From: PHAA01 sp963665865
Lineage (GTDB): Bacteria > Bacillota > Syntrophomonadia > Syntrophomonadales > Syntrophomonadaceae
DNA: 64,000 nucleotides
Assembly (NCBI GenBank): GCA_963665865.2
Contig: CAXXWF010000001.1
Span: forward strand, 1,116,001-1,180,000
Reading direction: 5' to 3'
In this document: piece by piece, positions 42,140-52,302 of the stretch
Layout: each line of letters opens with the position of its first letter
How positions within the stretch are numbered: position 1 is the stretch's first letter
Position numbers and translations under genes: made by a program
Notes under the pieces: model-generated
Database searches by the model: none
Told to the model about the DNA's origin: nothing
The model's input: the letters and a program-made list of their open reading frames with translations, nothing else

Positions 42140-45100
42140 ATGACCATACGGTACATAGTGGGTAGATCCGGCAGCGGCAAAAGCAACCGGGTTTTCCAAG
42201 AAATAAAACAGAGCCTGTTAGATGGCGGGGAAGAGCAGCTAATTTTGCTGGTCCCTGAGCAATTTACCCTGCAATCTGAACGGGACTTAATTCAGAAACT
42301 GCAACTGCCGGGGATAATGCGCGTGGAGGTTTTAAGTTTTACCAGTCTGGCCCGGCGGGTCTTTGATGAGGTTGGCGGCCTTACCCGAATCCTGTTGAAT
42401 GAACAAGGCAAAAACATGGTTCTGCGCAAGATGATCGATGAGGTCTCCAAGGATCTCACTATTTATAAAAAGTCTGTTTCTCAGGAAGGGTTTGTACCTA
42501 AACTGAGTGAATTATTGTCCGAGCTGAAAGGACAGGGTATTCTTCCCGCCCAACTTCTGGCCAGTGTAGAGAGTGATGCCGAGCTAATTATTAAGCAAAA
42601 AGTTAATGATGTTGCCTTGATCTACGACCACTTTAATCAATACTTACAGGGAAGTTATCTGGATACCGAAGATTATCTCAATCTCTTGATCAAGAAAATA
42701 GACGCATCCCAATTCCTAAAGAATACCAGGATATGGCTGGATGGCTATTCTACCTTCTCACCGCAGAGCCTGAAAATCATTGACAAATTAATGAATCTAG
42801 CCCAAGACATAACGATCAGTCTCACCTTTGACTATAATAACCAGGTCCGGGATCGTGATTTGTTCAGCCTATCCCGGGATAGCTTGCACAAGTTGCAGGC
42901 CATGGCGCAGGCACACGGCTGTCCGGAAGAAATAATTAGACTGGATGAGGAAGGTGCCCGCATCCTTAAGAACCGGGCGATCATCCATCTGGAAAAGGAA
43001 TTATACGCCTATCCCGGTCAAGCCTATCGGGAAAACGTGCAGGATATAGAACTGTTTGCGGCGGCTAACATCCATAGTGAGCTGGAATATACTGCTGCCC
43101 AGATCGTGGAGCTGATAAGGGAGCGGAGCTGGCGTTGGAAGGATCTGGCTCTGATCTGCAACGATATGAGTAATTATGGAACCCAGATCAAAAGAGTCTT
43201 TGACGAATATGGTATTCCGTATTTTATGGATCAAAAAAGGGACATCATGAACAACTCCATCATTAAGCTCATCTTGTCTTCAGCGGAAGTGATCAGACGC
43301 GGGTATCGCTATGAGGATGTCTTCTCTTTTCTGAAAACCGGCTTTAGCGGTCTGGACAGCGATCAAGTGGAGAAGCTGGAGAACTTTGTGCTGCGGTATG
43401 GAATTCAGGGTCAACTTTGGAAAAATGAATTTGTATGGGATAAGCCAGAGGTCCTGGAAGAATTGAACCAGGCCCGTGAGGAGTTTATCACTCCGATAGG
43501 GAAGTTGGAGGCTAAGTTGAGTGGCAAGAAGTCCCTGGCGGATATGTGCCGGGCACACTATGAGTACCTGGTTGACCTGGGAGTACAGGCGCGCTTGGAA
43601 GAATGGATAGAAAAAATGAATAGTCAGAGCCGATTTGAAGTGGTCGGTGAGAATACTCAAATATGGAACATTGTCCTGGATATTTTTGATCAGATGGTGG
43701 AAATACTAGGAGACCAGGAGGTGACCCTGAAAGAATACCTGCGCATTCTGGAGGCGGGTTTTATATCCCTGGAAGTCGGTATTATACCCACAACAATCGA
43801 TCAGGTCCTGGTCGGCAATATCCAAAGATCCAAGAGCCATGAGATTAAAGGTCTGTTGGTAGTTGGTGTCAACGATGGGGTTCTGCCCTCTGGTCAGGAT
43901 GACGAGGGCATCTTTTCCGAGGTTGAGAAAGAAATGCTTATGGCCCGGGGAGTCGATCTAGGTTTTGAGCGTAATAGAAAGTTCGCCGAGGAAAGGTTCC
44001 TAATCTACAATGCCCTGAGCAAACCTCAGCAATACTTGGGGGTCTCCTTTGCTATGGCTGATGGCAGCGGCAAAGCCCTGCGTCCTTCCCTATTAATTGA
44101 TCGCTTGCAGAGATTATTTCCTTCCTTGCCCATACATAGTGATGTGGTCAAGCATAGCGCCTTAGAACTGCATCAGGTTTCCACCCCGGCCAGCTCCTAT
44201 AAATATCTGGTCGAAAATCTGCGCCGGCATCTGGATGCTAAATCCACCGCCGACTTCTGGTGGGATGTCTATGGTTGGTATTATGGACAGGCCAACTGGC
44301 AGGGAAGTCTGGAATCTATGCGAGAGGGTTTATTCCACCATAATCAGGCTTATTCTATTGGCGCTGCTAATGCCAGGAGGCTTTATCCGCTGCCCCTGTA
44401 TTCTACCGTATCAAGGGTAGAGCAGTTTGTAAACTGTCCCTTTGCCCACTTCATCCGCTACGGTATTAAACCGCAGGAACGCAAGCTATTTACGGTTGGA
44501 GCTCCGGATATAGGAGAACTGTTTCATAATTCTCTGCTGGCCTTTGCTCTGCAGCTAAAGCAGGAAAACAAAAATTGGTTTGAACTGCAGCGGCCTGACT
44601 GCGACCGTATTATGGACGGTATAATGGATACTCTGGTCCCCGAACACAGTTATGGGGTATTTGCCAGCAGCCACCGCTATCAATATCTGGCCCAGCGTCT
44701 GAAGAGAATCAGCCGCCGAGCAGTATGGGTCCTGACCGAACATTTGCAGCGTGGCGGATTTACACCACTGCAATATGAAGTGAGCTTTGGCCCCGGCTGT
44801 CCTTTTCCTGCCATTGAGATTGAGCTTCAAGATGGCGAAAAGTTCTATTTGGTGGGCCGGATCGATCGGGTTGATCTGCTGGAAGGGGAAGAAGGCACTT
44901 ACGTTAAGATAATCGACTATAAGTCCGGCAATCAGGATTTCAAACTGTCTGATGTATATTATGGATTATCCCTGCAGCTCATGATCTACCTGCAGGCAGT
45001 CATGGCTAGTTTTCACGATCTGCCCAGCGATAAATTGAAACCAGCCGGCGTATTTTACTTCAAAATAGATGATCCATTGATTAATAGTGAATCCGGAATA

Positions 45101-45538
45101 ATTGAAAATATCGAGAGAGAAATCTCCAAGAAGCTAAGGATGAAGGGCCTGGTACTGGAGGATGTCCAACTGGTCAGCCAATTGGATAATCAAATAGCAG
45201 GGAGTTCGGACATAATTCCCGTGGCCCTGACTGTGAATGGTGGTTTTACTAAAAATTCGGCGGTCCTGCCCGCCGAAAATTTTGCGGCTCTCATCAGGCA
45301 TGTGGAGCAATTGCTGGGCAGGATTGGACAGGAGATAATGAACGGTACAGTCAAAATTGAACCTGTAAAAAATGGGCCGCATACCGCCTGCGCGTATTGT
45401 CCCTATCGTTCCATATGTCAGTTCGACAGACTGCTGCAGGACAATAACTATAGAAATATAGGGCCATTAAAAGATGATGAAGTAGTCGCCAGGATTCAAG
45501 ATAAAGAGGAGGTGTGGCTTGATGCCGGAGTGGACTAA
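42140..45538 (+). CDS. addB: Helicase-exonuclease AddAB, AddB subunit
   Basis: 1132 residues. Walker A GRSGSGKSN (about residues 9-17); an inactivated UvrD-like fold; C-terminal RecB-type nuclease (KIIDYKSGNQ), with four Fe-S cysteines formed by VNCPF and the tail CAYCPYRSIC. It resects double-strand breaks for RecA loading and recognises Chi. The ATG has only a weak ribosome site. Overlaps the addA start by 17 bases, the usual coupling. Confidence 0.95.
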   Translation: MTIRYIVGRSGSGKSNRVFQEIKQSLLDGGEEQLILLVPEQFTLQSERDLIQKLQLPGIMRVEVLSFTSLARRVFDEVGGLTRILLNEQGKNMVLRKMIDEVSKDLTIYKKSVSQEGFVPKLSELLSELKGQGILPAQLLASVESDAELIIKQKVNDVALIYDHFNQYLQGSYLDTEDYLNLLIKKIDASQFLKNTRIWLDGYSTFSPQSLKIIDKLMNLAQDITISLTFDYNNQVRDRDLFSLSRDSLHKLQAMAQAHGCPEEIIRLDEEGARILKNRAIIHLEKELYAYPGQAYRENVQDIELFAAANIHSELEYTAAQIVELIRERSWRWKDLALICNDMSNYGTQIKRVFDEYGIPYFMDQKRDIMNNSIIKLILSSAEVIRRGYRYEDVFSFLKTGFSGLDSDQVEKLENFVLRYGIQGQLWKNEFVWDKPEVLEELNQAREEFITPIGKLEAKLSGKKSLADMCRAHYEYLVDLGVQARLEEWIEKMNSQSRFEVVGENTQIWNIVLDIFDQMVEILGDQEVTLKEYLRILEAGFISLEVGIIPTTIDQVLVGNIQRSKSHEIKGLLVVGVNDGVLPSGQDDEGIFSEVEKEMLMARGVDLGFERNRKFAEERFLIYNALSKPQQYLGVSFAMADGSGKALRPSLLIDRLQRLFPSLPIHSDVVKHSALELHQVSTPASSYKYLVENLRRHLDAKSTADFWWDVYGWYYGQANWQGSLESMREGLFHHNQAYSIGAANARRLYPLPLYSTVSRVEQFVNCPFAHFIRYGIKPQERKLFTVGAPDIGELFHNSLLAFALQLKQENKNWFELQRPDCDRIMDGIMDTLVPEHSYGVFASSHRYQYLAQRLKRISRRAVWVLTEHLQRGGFTPLQYEVSFGPGCPFPAIEIELQDGEKFYLVGRIDRVDLLEGEEGTYVKIIDYKSGNQDFKLSDVYYGLSLQLMIYLQAVMASFHDLPSDKLKPAGVFYFKIDDPLINSESGIIENIEREISKKLRMKGLVLEDVQLVSQLDNQIAGSSDIIPVALTVNGGFTKNSAVLPAENFAALIRHVEQLLGRIGQEIMNGTVKIEPVKNGPHTACAYCPYRSICQFDRLLQDNNYRNIGPLKDDEVVARIQDKEEVWLDAGVD

Positions 45539-48500
45539 AGAACAGCAGGAAGCCATAACCGACCGGGACAATAACCTATTGGTGGCCGCGGCTGCAGGTT
45601 CCGGCAAAACGGCGGTATTGGTTCAGCGCATTATAGAGCTGATTTTGCAGGATCAGGTGAATATTGATGAGATGCTGATTGTCACCTTTACTCAGGCAGC
45701 AGCCGGAGAAATGCGGGAGCGAATCAGCCGCGCCCTCTTGGCGGAGCTGGAAATGAGCGAGGCTAACGGAGAATATCTGCGGGCCCAGATAAACCTCCTT
45801 AATCGGGCCTCCATCAGCACCTTGCATGCCTTTTGTAAGGATGTTGTAAGAAGATACTTTCATGTTATTGATATCAGCCCCAATTTCAGGGTAGGAGATG
45901 CAACCGAAACCGACCTCATGAAACTGGAGGCCCTGGAAGAGCTGCTCGAAAATGAATATGAAAAGAACTCCCCCGATTTTCTGAAGCTGGTGGAAATGTT
46001 TGGCGGGGGAAGAGACGATACCCCGTTGCAAAATTTGGTCTTACGCACCTATGAGTTTATCCAGAGTAAACCTGACCCGCTCGCCTGGCTGCAAGCTAGA
46101 GCCGGTGACTTTAAGATGGACCTTGCAGAATTTGCCCATTGTCCCTGGCTGCAGAGTCTTACCCGGCAGCTCCAGATTGAACTAGCCGGGGCTCTGAACC
46201 TCTTTAGTGAGGCCTGGGTAAAAGCCGGACTTCCCGGGGGACCCTTCGCTTACCAGACCGCCTTGCAAACCGATCTTGATATAGTAGCGAGATTGGTCGC
46301 AGCTTTAAATGATAGCTTGGCGGCCTTTTATGAGCAATTACAGCAGGTGCGGCACCCTACTCTGGCCAGAGCCGGTAAGGATATTGATACCCAGCTGCAG
46401 GATGAGGTCAAAGGCTTGCGGGACCAGGGGAAAAAGGTTATCAAAGAGATTCAATCTAAAATACTATTTCAAAGTCCGGAAGAATTTTGCCAGGACTTGA
46501 ATGAACTGTATCCCAGCATTGAATATCTATACCAACTAGTCAATGCCTTTACTGGCGGTTATAAGGAAAAAAAGGCGGACAAAGGCATAGTTGACTTTAA
46601 TGATCTGGAGCATTTCGCTCTGGCAGTTCTGGCCGATCCAGAGATAGCCGGTGAATACCGCCGAAAATATGCGTATATTTTTGTGGATGAATATCAGGAC
46701 AGCAATCTGGTGCAGGAGACAATTCTAAATTTAATAAAGAGACCAAATAATATTTTTCTGGTGGGGGATGTAAAACAGAGCATTTATCGCTTCCGCCTGG
46801 CCGACCCCTCCTTATTCCTGGATAAATATGAGACATTTGCTAAGCAATCGGAGGGGGCTAACCGACGTCTGGATTTAAGCAAAAACTTTCGAAGCCGTCC
46901 CGCCATCATCGATGGGGTTAACGATATATTCAGCCGGATAATGTCCCCGGATTTCGGCGAAATGGAATACGACGAAAAAGTGTATTTATGTTCGGGGGTA
47001 GTAACCCCGGCTGATCTTAGCGAAGAACTATCAGCACCGACCCTGGAATTAATTTTGATCGATAAAAATTCCAGTTCTCCCGCAGCGGAGGAGCCGGCTG
47101 ATGAAGACGAAGCAGGAGAAATCGGCGATGTAGAAGTTGAGGCTCGCATTGCTGTCGAACGGATCAAGGAATTATACGGACAGCGTTTTTACGATACCAC
47201 CTTAGGCTGTTACCGCCCCTTGGAGTATCGGGATATAGTAGTTTTGATGAGGGCTACCCGGTCCCAGGCCGATGTATATTATGAAACATTTATGGCAGCT
47301 GGAATACCGGTTTATGCCGATGTGGAGCGAGGATATTTTCAAACCCTGGAAATTAACATTTTTATGAACCTCCTAAAACTGATCGACAATAAAAGGCAGG
47401 ATATACCGCTGGTTAGCGTCTTGCGTTCACCTATAGCCGGATTTTCCCTTGATGACTTAATAAGCATTCGGGCCGACAGTAAGGCAGCCACTTACTACGA
47501 AGCGGTCGAAGAGTACCTGCAAAATCATCAAGATCCATTGCAGTCCAAACTGCAAGCATTCATCGACCGACTGAGCACCTGGAAAGAGGAGGCCCGCTTT
47601 AAGGATATGGATGAGTTCATCTGGCATCTGCTGCTGGCCACCAAGTATTACTATTACGTGGGTGCCATGCCGGGAGGCGCCCAGCGTCAGGCCAATTTGA
47701 GAATCCTTTTGGAGCGGGCTAATCAATACCAGTCCACTTCACTTAAAGGTTTATTCCATTTTATCAAGTTTGTAGATAAACTCCAGGCGGGCAGCTCAGA
47801 TATGGGAATGGCTAAGATTCTGGGCGAGAATGAGAATGTGGTCCGCATAATGAGCATTCATAAAAGCAAAGGTCTTGAGTTTCCAGTGGTTATACTGGCA
47901 GGCCTGGGCCGAGGATTCAATACCATGGATACCAAAGCCTCTGTGTTGTTTCACAAAGATCTAGGCCTGGGCCCCGTTTATGTGAATCCCGATCTGCGCA
48001 TCACCAGAGACACTATTGCCCGTATTGCTTTGAAGAACCGCATAAAGATGGAAAGCTTGGCCGAAGAAATGCGAATTCTCTATGTGGCTTGTACCCGTCC
48101 CCGCGATAAACTGATCCTAATAGGATCGGTGCGGGACCTGTCACGACGGGTCAAGCGATGGAGTAAAGGAGTCAGCCCGTTCCAACTGGCCAGGGGATTA
48201 TGCCATTTGGATTGGATTGCTCCGGTGGTAATGTGCCATCCCGATGGGGATAAACTGAGGGATCTGGATCCAATGTTTTTCGATACCGGAGCTGTTTGTC
48301 AATTCGATTATCAATGGCAGGTAAAAATAATAAACCGTTCCGAAAAAAACCATGCTGCTCAAAACAGGCAGGAAGAAATAAATTTAGATGCGATGCTGCA
48401 CGAACATCTGCTCAACGTTAATAGCCCTGAACAGGAAGTAATCTGGGGGAGGTTGAACTGGAACTATCTTTATCCAGAGGCCGTTAAGATTCCTTCGAAA

Positions 48501-49163
48501 GTATCGGTCAGTCAGGTTAAAAACCTGCAGGCACATGGTCTGAAAAGCCTGGCCCTGACCGCGGTATCAATGGCCGTACAACCGCAGTTCATGCTAGCTG
48601 CAGCACCTGGATCCGGAACGCCATCCTTTAGCGGTGCAGATAAAGGAACTATCATGCATTTTATGATGCAGCACCTTGATTTGAGCCGAGTTAATAGTGA
48701 AGCAGAAATTGACGAACAGATTCGAGAAATGGTCAGCCGAGAACTACTGCGGGAGGAAGAAGCCGCAGTAGTGGACAGCAGCAGAATCAGAAGATTTTTC
48801 AACTCACCCTTGGGACAAAGAGTTCTAAAAGCCGACCGAGTATATCGCGAGGTGCCTTTTAATCTGGTCTATAAAGCCGCCTCGATATTTGCTGATCTGG
48901 AGAACTGTGACGAAGAACTATTGCTGCAGGGAGTAATCGACCTCTATTTCCAGGAAGGGGAGGAACTGGTCCTGGTGGATTATAAGACAGACCGCATCAC
49001 ATCGGCAAACCGTGTGGAACTAATTGAGAAATACCGGGTGCAGATAATACTGTACAAAACTGCTCTCGAGAAAATTCTGGGGAGAACTGTGAAGGCCAGC
49101 TACCTTTACCTGTTTGATTGTGATGAAGCGGTAGCAATTACCCGGATGCCAACGGCTTTTTGA
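45522..49163 (+). CDS. addA: Helicase-exonuclease AddAB, AddA subunit
   Basis: 1213 residues. UvrD-superfamily motifs AAAGSGKTAVLV, VDEYQDSN, GDVKQSIYRFR, IHKSKGLEFPVV and YVACTRPRDKL in order, then a RecB-type nuclease with LVDYKTDRI. It supplies the 3'-5' motor and one nuclease of AddAB. ATG 45522 (9 bases after AGGAGG) is preferred, but TTG 45519 is possible. It overlaps addB. Confidence 0.95.
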   Translation: MPEWTKEQQEAITDRDNNLLVAAAAGSGKTAVLVQRIIELILQDQVNIDEMLIVTFTQAAAGEMRERISRALLAELEMSEANGEYLRAQINLLNRASISTLHAFCKDVVRRYFHVIDISPNFRVGDATETDLMKLEALEELLENEYEKNSPDFLKLVEMFGGGRDDTPLQNLVLRTYEFIQSKPDPLAWLQARAGDFKMDLAEFAHCPWLQSLTRQLQIELAGALNLFSEAWVKAGLPGGPFAYQTALQTDLDIVARLVAALNDSLAAFYEQLQQVRHPTLARAGKDIDTQLQDEVKGLRDQGKKVIKEIQSKILFQSPEEFCQDLNELYPSIEYLYQLVNAFTGGYKEKKADKGIVDFNDLEHFALAVLADPEIAGEYRRKYAYIFVDEYQDSNLVQETILNLIKRPNNIFLVGDVKQSIYRFRLADPSLFLDKYETFAKQSEGANRRLDLSKNFRSRPAIIDGVNDIFSRIMSPDFGEMEYDEKVYLCSGVVTPADLSEELSAPTLELILIDKNSSSPAAEEPADEDEAGEIGDVEVEARIAVERIKELYGQRFYDTTLGCYRPLEYRDIVVLMRATRSQADVYYETFMAAGIPVYADVERGYFQTLEINIFMNLLKLIDNKRQDIPLVSVLRSPIAGFSLDDLISIRADSKAATYYEAVEEYLQNHQDPLQSKLQAFIDRLSTWKEEARFKDMDEFIWHLLLATKYYYYVGAMPGGAQRQANLRILLERANQYQSTSLKGLFHFIKFVDKLQAGSSDMGMAKILGENENVVRIMSIHKSKGLEFPVVILAGLGRGFNTMDTKASVLFHKDLGLGPVYVNPDLRITRDTIARIALKNRIKMESLAEEMRILYVACTRPRDKLILIGSVRDLSRRVKRWSKGVSPFQLARGLCHLDWIAPVVMCHPDGDKLRDLDPMFFDTGAVCQFDYQWQVKIINRSEKNHAAQNRQEEINLDAMLHEHLLNVNSPEQEVIWGRLNWNYLYPEAVKIPSKVSVSQVKNLQAHGLKSLALTAVSMAVQPQFMLAAAPGSGTPSFSGADKGTIMHFMMQHLDLSRVNSEAEIDEQIREMVSRELLREEEAAVVDSSRIRRFFNSPLGQRVLKADRVYREVPFNLVYKAASIFADLENCDEELLLQGVIDLYFQEGEELVLVDYKTDRITSANRVELIEKYRVQIILYKTALEKILGRTVKASYLYLFDCDEAVAITRMPTAF

Positions 49164-49440
49164 AGATCAGGTTGTGTGAGCTGCCTGAAATAAAATAAAA
49201 ATTTAGAATAACAACAGCGTGCCGGTTCGCACATGGCCTCGGGCACCAAGATTAAGTGCGAATTTACCGAAACACCTCTATGTCGTACATTAGCACATGG
49301 AACATGACAGGGGCATGACGGGGCGATTGGGAAGCCATGAACATAGATGTTAGCTGGGAAAATTAAACCCGCACTGTGGATGCGAATGGAAGAACTACTA
49401 CTAATCGGTGTAAGCCGGGGAAACCTTCAAAAACAGTCTT
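49164..49440 (+). other. Structured-looking non-coding stretch, possible intron or mobile-element remnant
   Basis: 277 bases without an ORF, with higher G content than its flanks and short runs such as GTGCCGGTTCGCAC, GGCATGACGGGGCGATTGGGAAG and AAGCCGGGGAAACCTTC that recall the non-coding parts of bacterial group II introns. No intron ends or domain V could be defined. Low certainty. Confidence 0.3.
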
Positions 49441-49494
49441 ATGGATGATAATAAATGGTTTTGGTGTACGATGGGTTTGAAGAGGAGATTGATA

Positions 49495-50658
49495 TTGAAT
49501 AAAGATGCTTGGGACGGATTAAAAAATCGAAAACCAGTTTTTATTATTCTGGCTTTAATGGGCACGGCTTTTTTGGCTGTTAATCATTATGTTAAAAATG
49601 TTGGAGCAAAGAATGATTTTGCGGACAAATATGAGTTTAAATTACTGGTCTACCCCGAAAAATACGCCCTGACTATGTCAAGTTCACCCGGTATTCGCAT
49701 AACGGCTCAATGTTACGGCTCCGTAGATAAGGTGCGTTATTCAACTACTTTTGGATCATTGCTGACCTGGGATATTCCCAGCGGAAAAATCAGCGATAGG
49801 GGTAAAGACGTTGAACTGCCATATGAAATGCCTGTTTACTGGACTCCCATTGATGGCAATGGTTTGCCCCAAACCACTGATAAGATTACAGTGAAGGTCA
49901 GCATTTTAAATAAAAATGATAAATTGGCTGAAAAACAGGGGGATATATACTATGATGGCTCAATGTATTTTACGGTGCAAAAATCGCCCGATATCAAGAC
50001 GCAGGAAACCGCAGAAAATTTATCCCCGCCAACAGATAGAGCGGAGGCAGGCGATACAGTTGATCATCAACAATTTATTGACTGGATGATTGCGCAGTTA
50101 AAAGACTATCCAGCACTTTATCCTGCTTTTGTGATTACCTGCGGAACGACGAAGCTCTTTTGGATTCGGGGGGATGCCAATTTTGTCCCCGATCAAAACG
50201 TGCTTATCGGAAATACAAATTTTGGTGCGGACGCAGAAGTGGCAGATCAGGCGTTGGAGGCGGCAGAAGTTGCGCCCGGCGCAGTAATTAACCTTTCGGC
50301 AGATGAGGTATCGGGTCTGCAAGCACCGCAATTTAAAATTTCTGAAATGGATATCATCAATATAACGGCCAGTGATGAGGGAATGAGAGATTATCCCTCG
50401 CAGAATGGACAATTGACAGCACCTGGGAAGCCGGGCACCTACTTGTTTTCCTGCCTGGTCAGCTGGCCCGGTGACGCCCACGGAGATACAGACACAATCA
50501 CCTATTGGTTTAAAGTTCAGGTTAAATCCAATGTTTCACTGTTGAATAATCAGCAAATACAGTTAAGCAACCTCATCTCCTATAAGTTGCCGGATACGGC
50601 TGGGCCAGATTGTCTTATCCAGGGGGTTCAGATATATGGGTACAGGAAAAGGATTTAA
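49495..50658 (+). CDS. Membrane-anchored extracytoplasmic protein, unknown
   Basis: About 387 residues from TTG 49495, chosen because AGAGGAG sits about 5 bases before it; an ATG at 49441 is in frame but lacks a site. One membrane anchor near residues 13-30 (VFIILALMGTAFLAVNHYV), then a beta-rich outside region with Ig-like strand patterns. A middle acidic linker separates two globular parts. No known domain. It adjoins a scarred non-coding stretch on the left and an opposing secreted protein on the right, so it may be accessory. Confidence 0.7.
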   Translation: MNKDAWDGLKNRKPVFIILALMGTAFLAVNHYVKNVGAKNDFADKYEFKLLVYPEKYALTMSSSPGIRITAQCYGSVDKVRYSTTFGSLLTWDIPSGKISDRGKDVELPYEMPVYWTPIDGNGLPQTTDKITVKVSILNKNDKLAEKQGDIYYDGSMYFTVQKSPDIKTQETAENLSPPTDRAEAGDTVDHQQFIDWMIAQLKDYPALYPAFVITCGTTKLFWIRGDANFVPDQNVLIGNTNFGADAEVADQALEAAEVAPGAVINLSADEVSGLQAPQFKISEMDIINITASDEGMRDYPSQNGQLTAPGKPGTYLFSCLVSWPGDAHGDTDTITYWFKVQVKSNVSLLNNQQIQLSNLISYKLPDTAGPDCLIQGVQIYGYRKRI

Positions 50659-50785
50659 TATATCCGATAGTTGAATAGAAAGGAAGAAAGTCTGCCGCCA
50701 TCGCACTAAATATGGATTATGCGGACGCTGGTCGATGTTAATTTTGTAAACGCTAAAGTCAACCATTAAATGTTAATTTATTAAC

Positions 50786-51430
50786 TTATAGAAATACAAT
50801 TTTACCGGTTGCTTTCCTAAATTCAATAGCTGGGGAATCGATAACCTGTTTCTTAAAAGCGGCAATTTGTTCGTCATTATATTCGTCAAGGTCTATAACA
50901 ATGCGGTTTTCATCATCTAAAATTGCATAACTATTGAAATTCGCGCAAATCGGGCTGTCCGCATGATTAAATTTGTAAGCATTTATTGTATCCATTATTT
51001 CAGTCAGATTTTTATATGAAAACTGACAAGGCTTAAAAATAATATCATCGGTTCCTGCTGTTTCTATAAGCACTTTTTTATAATCTTCAACATTGCCTTT
51101 TACATAGATGACCAGTTTGCCGTCACTATTCGTGAAAGAACCGCCATAATAATCAGGATAATCACTGGTTTTTCTTTCTTCAATTTTACCAAATGATTCA
51201 TTTATTCTTGAATAAATCTCACTTGACCTGCTCTGGTTTTCCAAGAAAGTCTTGTCAAAGCGTGCCATGTTCTCTTCTTCAGACTGGCAGCCCTTACTAT
51301 CAATAGTAGCACCCTGTAAAGTTTTCAGTTTCAATACAGAATCATTGTCAGCAACGGGATGCCCTGAAACTGCCATATATAAAAAAACGATAAACAAACA
51401 TGTAAAAACCCTCTTTAAATTCAATATCAA
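50786..51430 (-). CDS. Secreted protein resembling a serine-protease propeptide
   Basis: 214 residues with a signal peptide (about 1-23, ends AVSGHPVA). The middle (YYGGSFTNSDGKLVIYVKG, then VLIETAGTDDIIFKPCQFSY and AILDDENRIVIDLDEYN) resembles the N-terminal region found before trypsin-like domains in secreted Firmicutes proteases. No Ser/His/Asp protease domain follows, so it could be an inhibitor or a truncated gene. The similarity is from memory of the pattern and needs checking. GGAG is weak before the ATG. Confidence 0.6.
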   Translation of the reverse strand: MILNLKRVFTCLFIVFLYMAVSGHPVADNDSVLKLKTLQGATIDSKGCQSEEENMARFDKTFLENQSRSSEIYSRINESFGKIEERKTSDYPDYYGGSFTNSDGKLVIYVKGNVEDYKKVLIETAGTDDIIFKPCQFSYKNLTEIMDTINAYKFNHADSPICANFNSYAILDDENRIVIDLDEYNDEQIAAFKKQVIDSPAIEFRKATGKIVFL

Positions 51431-51744
51431 AACTCCTTTATAATCTCCATTATTTAATGCTTTGCATAATTATACGATATAACATGTCATTACTTTCAGC
51501 CATATTTGTAATGCAAGTGCAGAATCGAATAACGCTAATCAGGTTGATAGTGTGATATGAAGAATCCTATATTTTTGCCGTTCGTGCTCGATTATTTGCA
51601 ATTCAGCTTCAACCTATTGCTCTCTCCTATGCAGCCTGTTAAGGTGAGTTTGTAGTCGGACATATGGAGAGACTATCTTCAGCAGTTGCAGACTTTTTGG
51701 GCGAATGTCATTTTTCTAAGTACATGAAATCTTTTGTGTGGTGA

Positions 51745-52002
51745 AGTTGTATTTTCGAGAAAATTGGTGAGGACTATTATTTACGGATAGGAAACGGTGA
51801 GGGAAACATCATCCCGGATAAAGACAGCGTTATCACTATAACCATTCAATGGGCTGGTAAAATCGAATCTCTAAATCTGAAAATGCCGAGCACAAGTTCA
51901 AATCTGCCTTTATTCTTAAAAGAGATGGAATAGCTCAAAGGTCATAGTATTAAAGATATTAAAGGATATGTTGTTCACCCTAACGGAATTTCAAGAAAAT
52001 GA
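51745..52002 (+). pseudogene. Decayed ORF with internal stop
   Basis: An 85-codon stretch reads EDYYLRIGNGEGNIIPDKD... and, after an in-frame TAG at 51931, continues KGHSIKDIKGYVVHPNGISRK to a TGA. No start or ribosome site is present. The protein-like quality on both sides of the stop suggests a gene relic. The 310 bases to its left (51431-51744) show nothing I can identify. Confidence 0.45.
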
Positions 52003-52011
52003 GGTGTTATG

Positions 52012-52221
52012 ATGGAGCCAAAAAGCCTAAAATACGGAATATTTGCATTTATTATATTTTTCCTAATAGGGTATTTCGTAGTACCTTACGGAACGAGTGT
52101 ACTACTGGGGGATTAACCTTATTATGTATTGCTAACCTTGTTATGTACAATTGTAATAATTTGTACATGGGTATTAGTGGAGGAGATACGCGAATTGGAA
52201 GAATATAAAAAGAATAACTGA
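52012..52221 (+). pseudogene. Two-helix membrane protein gene with in-frame TAA
   Basis: ATG 52012 with GAGGTG 5 bases upstream encodes a first helix (FAFIIFFLIGYFVV) and stops at TAA 52114-52116. The same frame then continues with a second helix (LLTLLCTIVIICTWVLV) and a charged tail to TGA 52221. The split is best explained as a nonsense mutation in a 69-codon gene; a 34-residue product could still be made. Confidence 0.5.
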
Positions 52222-52302
52222 ACTGACAAATAACTTCTGTAATTTATCCGAATATAATCCCCACGAAATAGAAACAAAATATTAGATTTTGGGGGAGATA
52301 CA

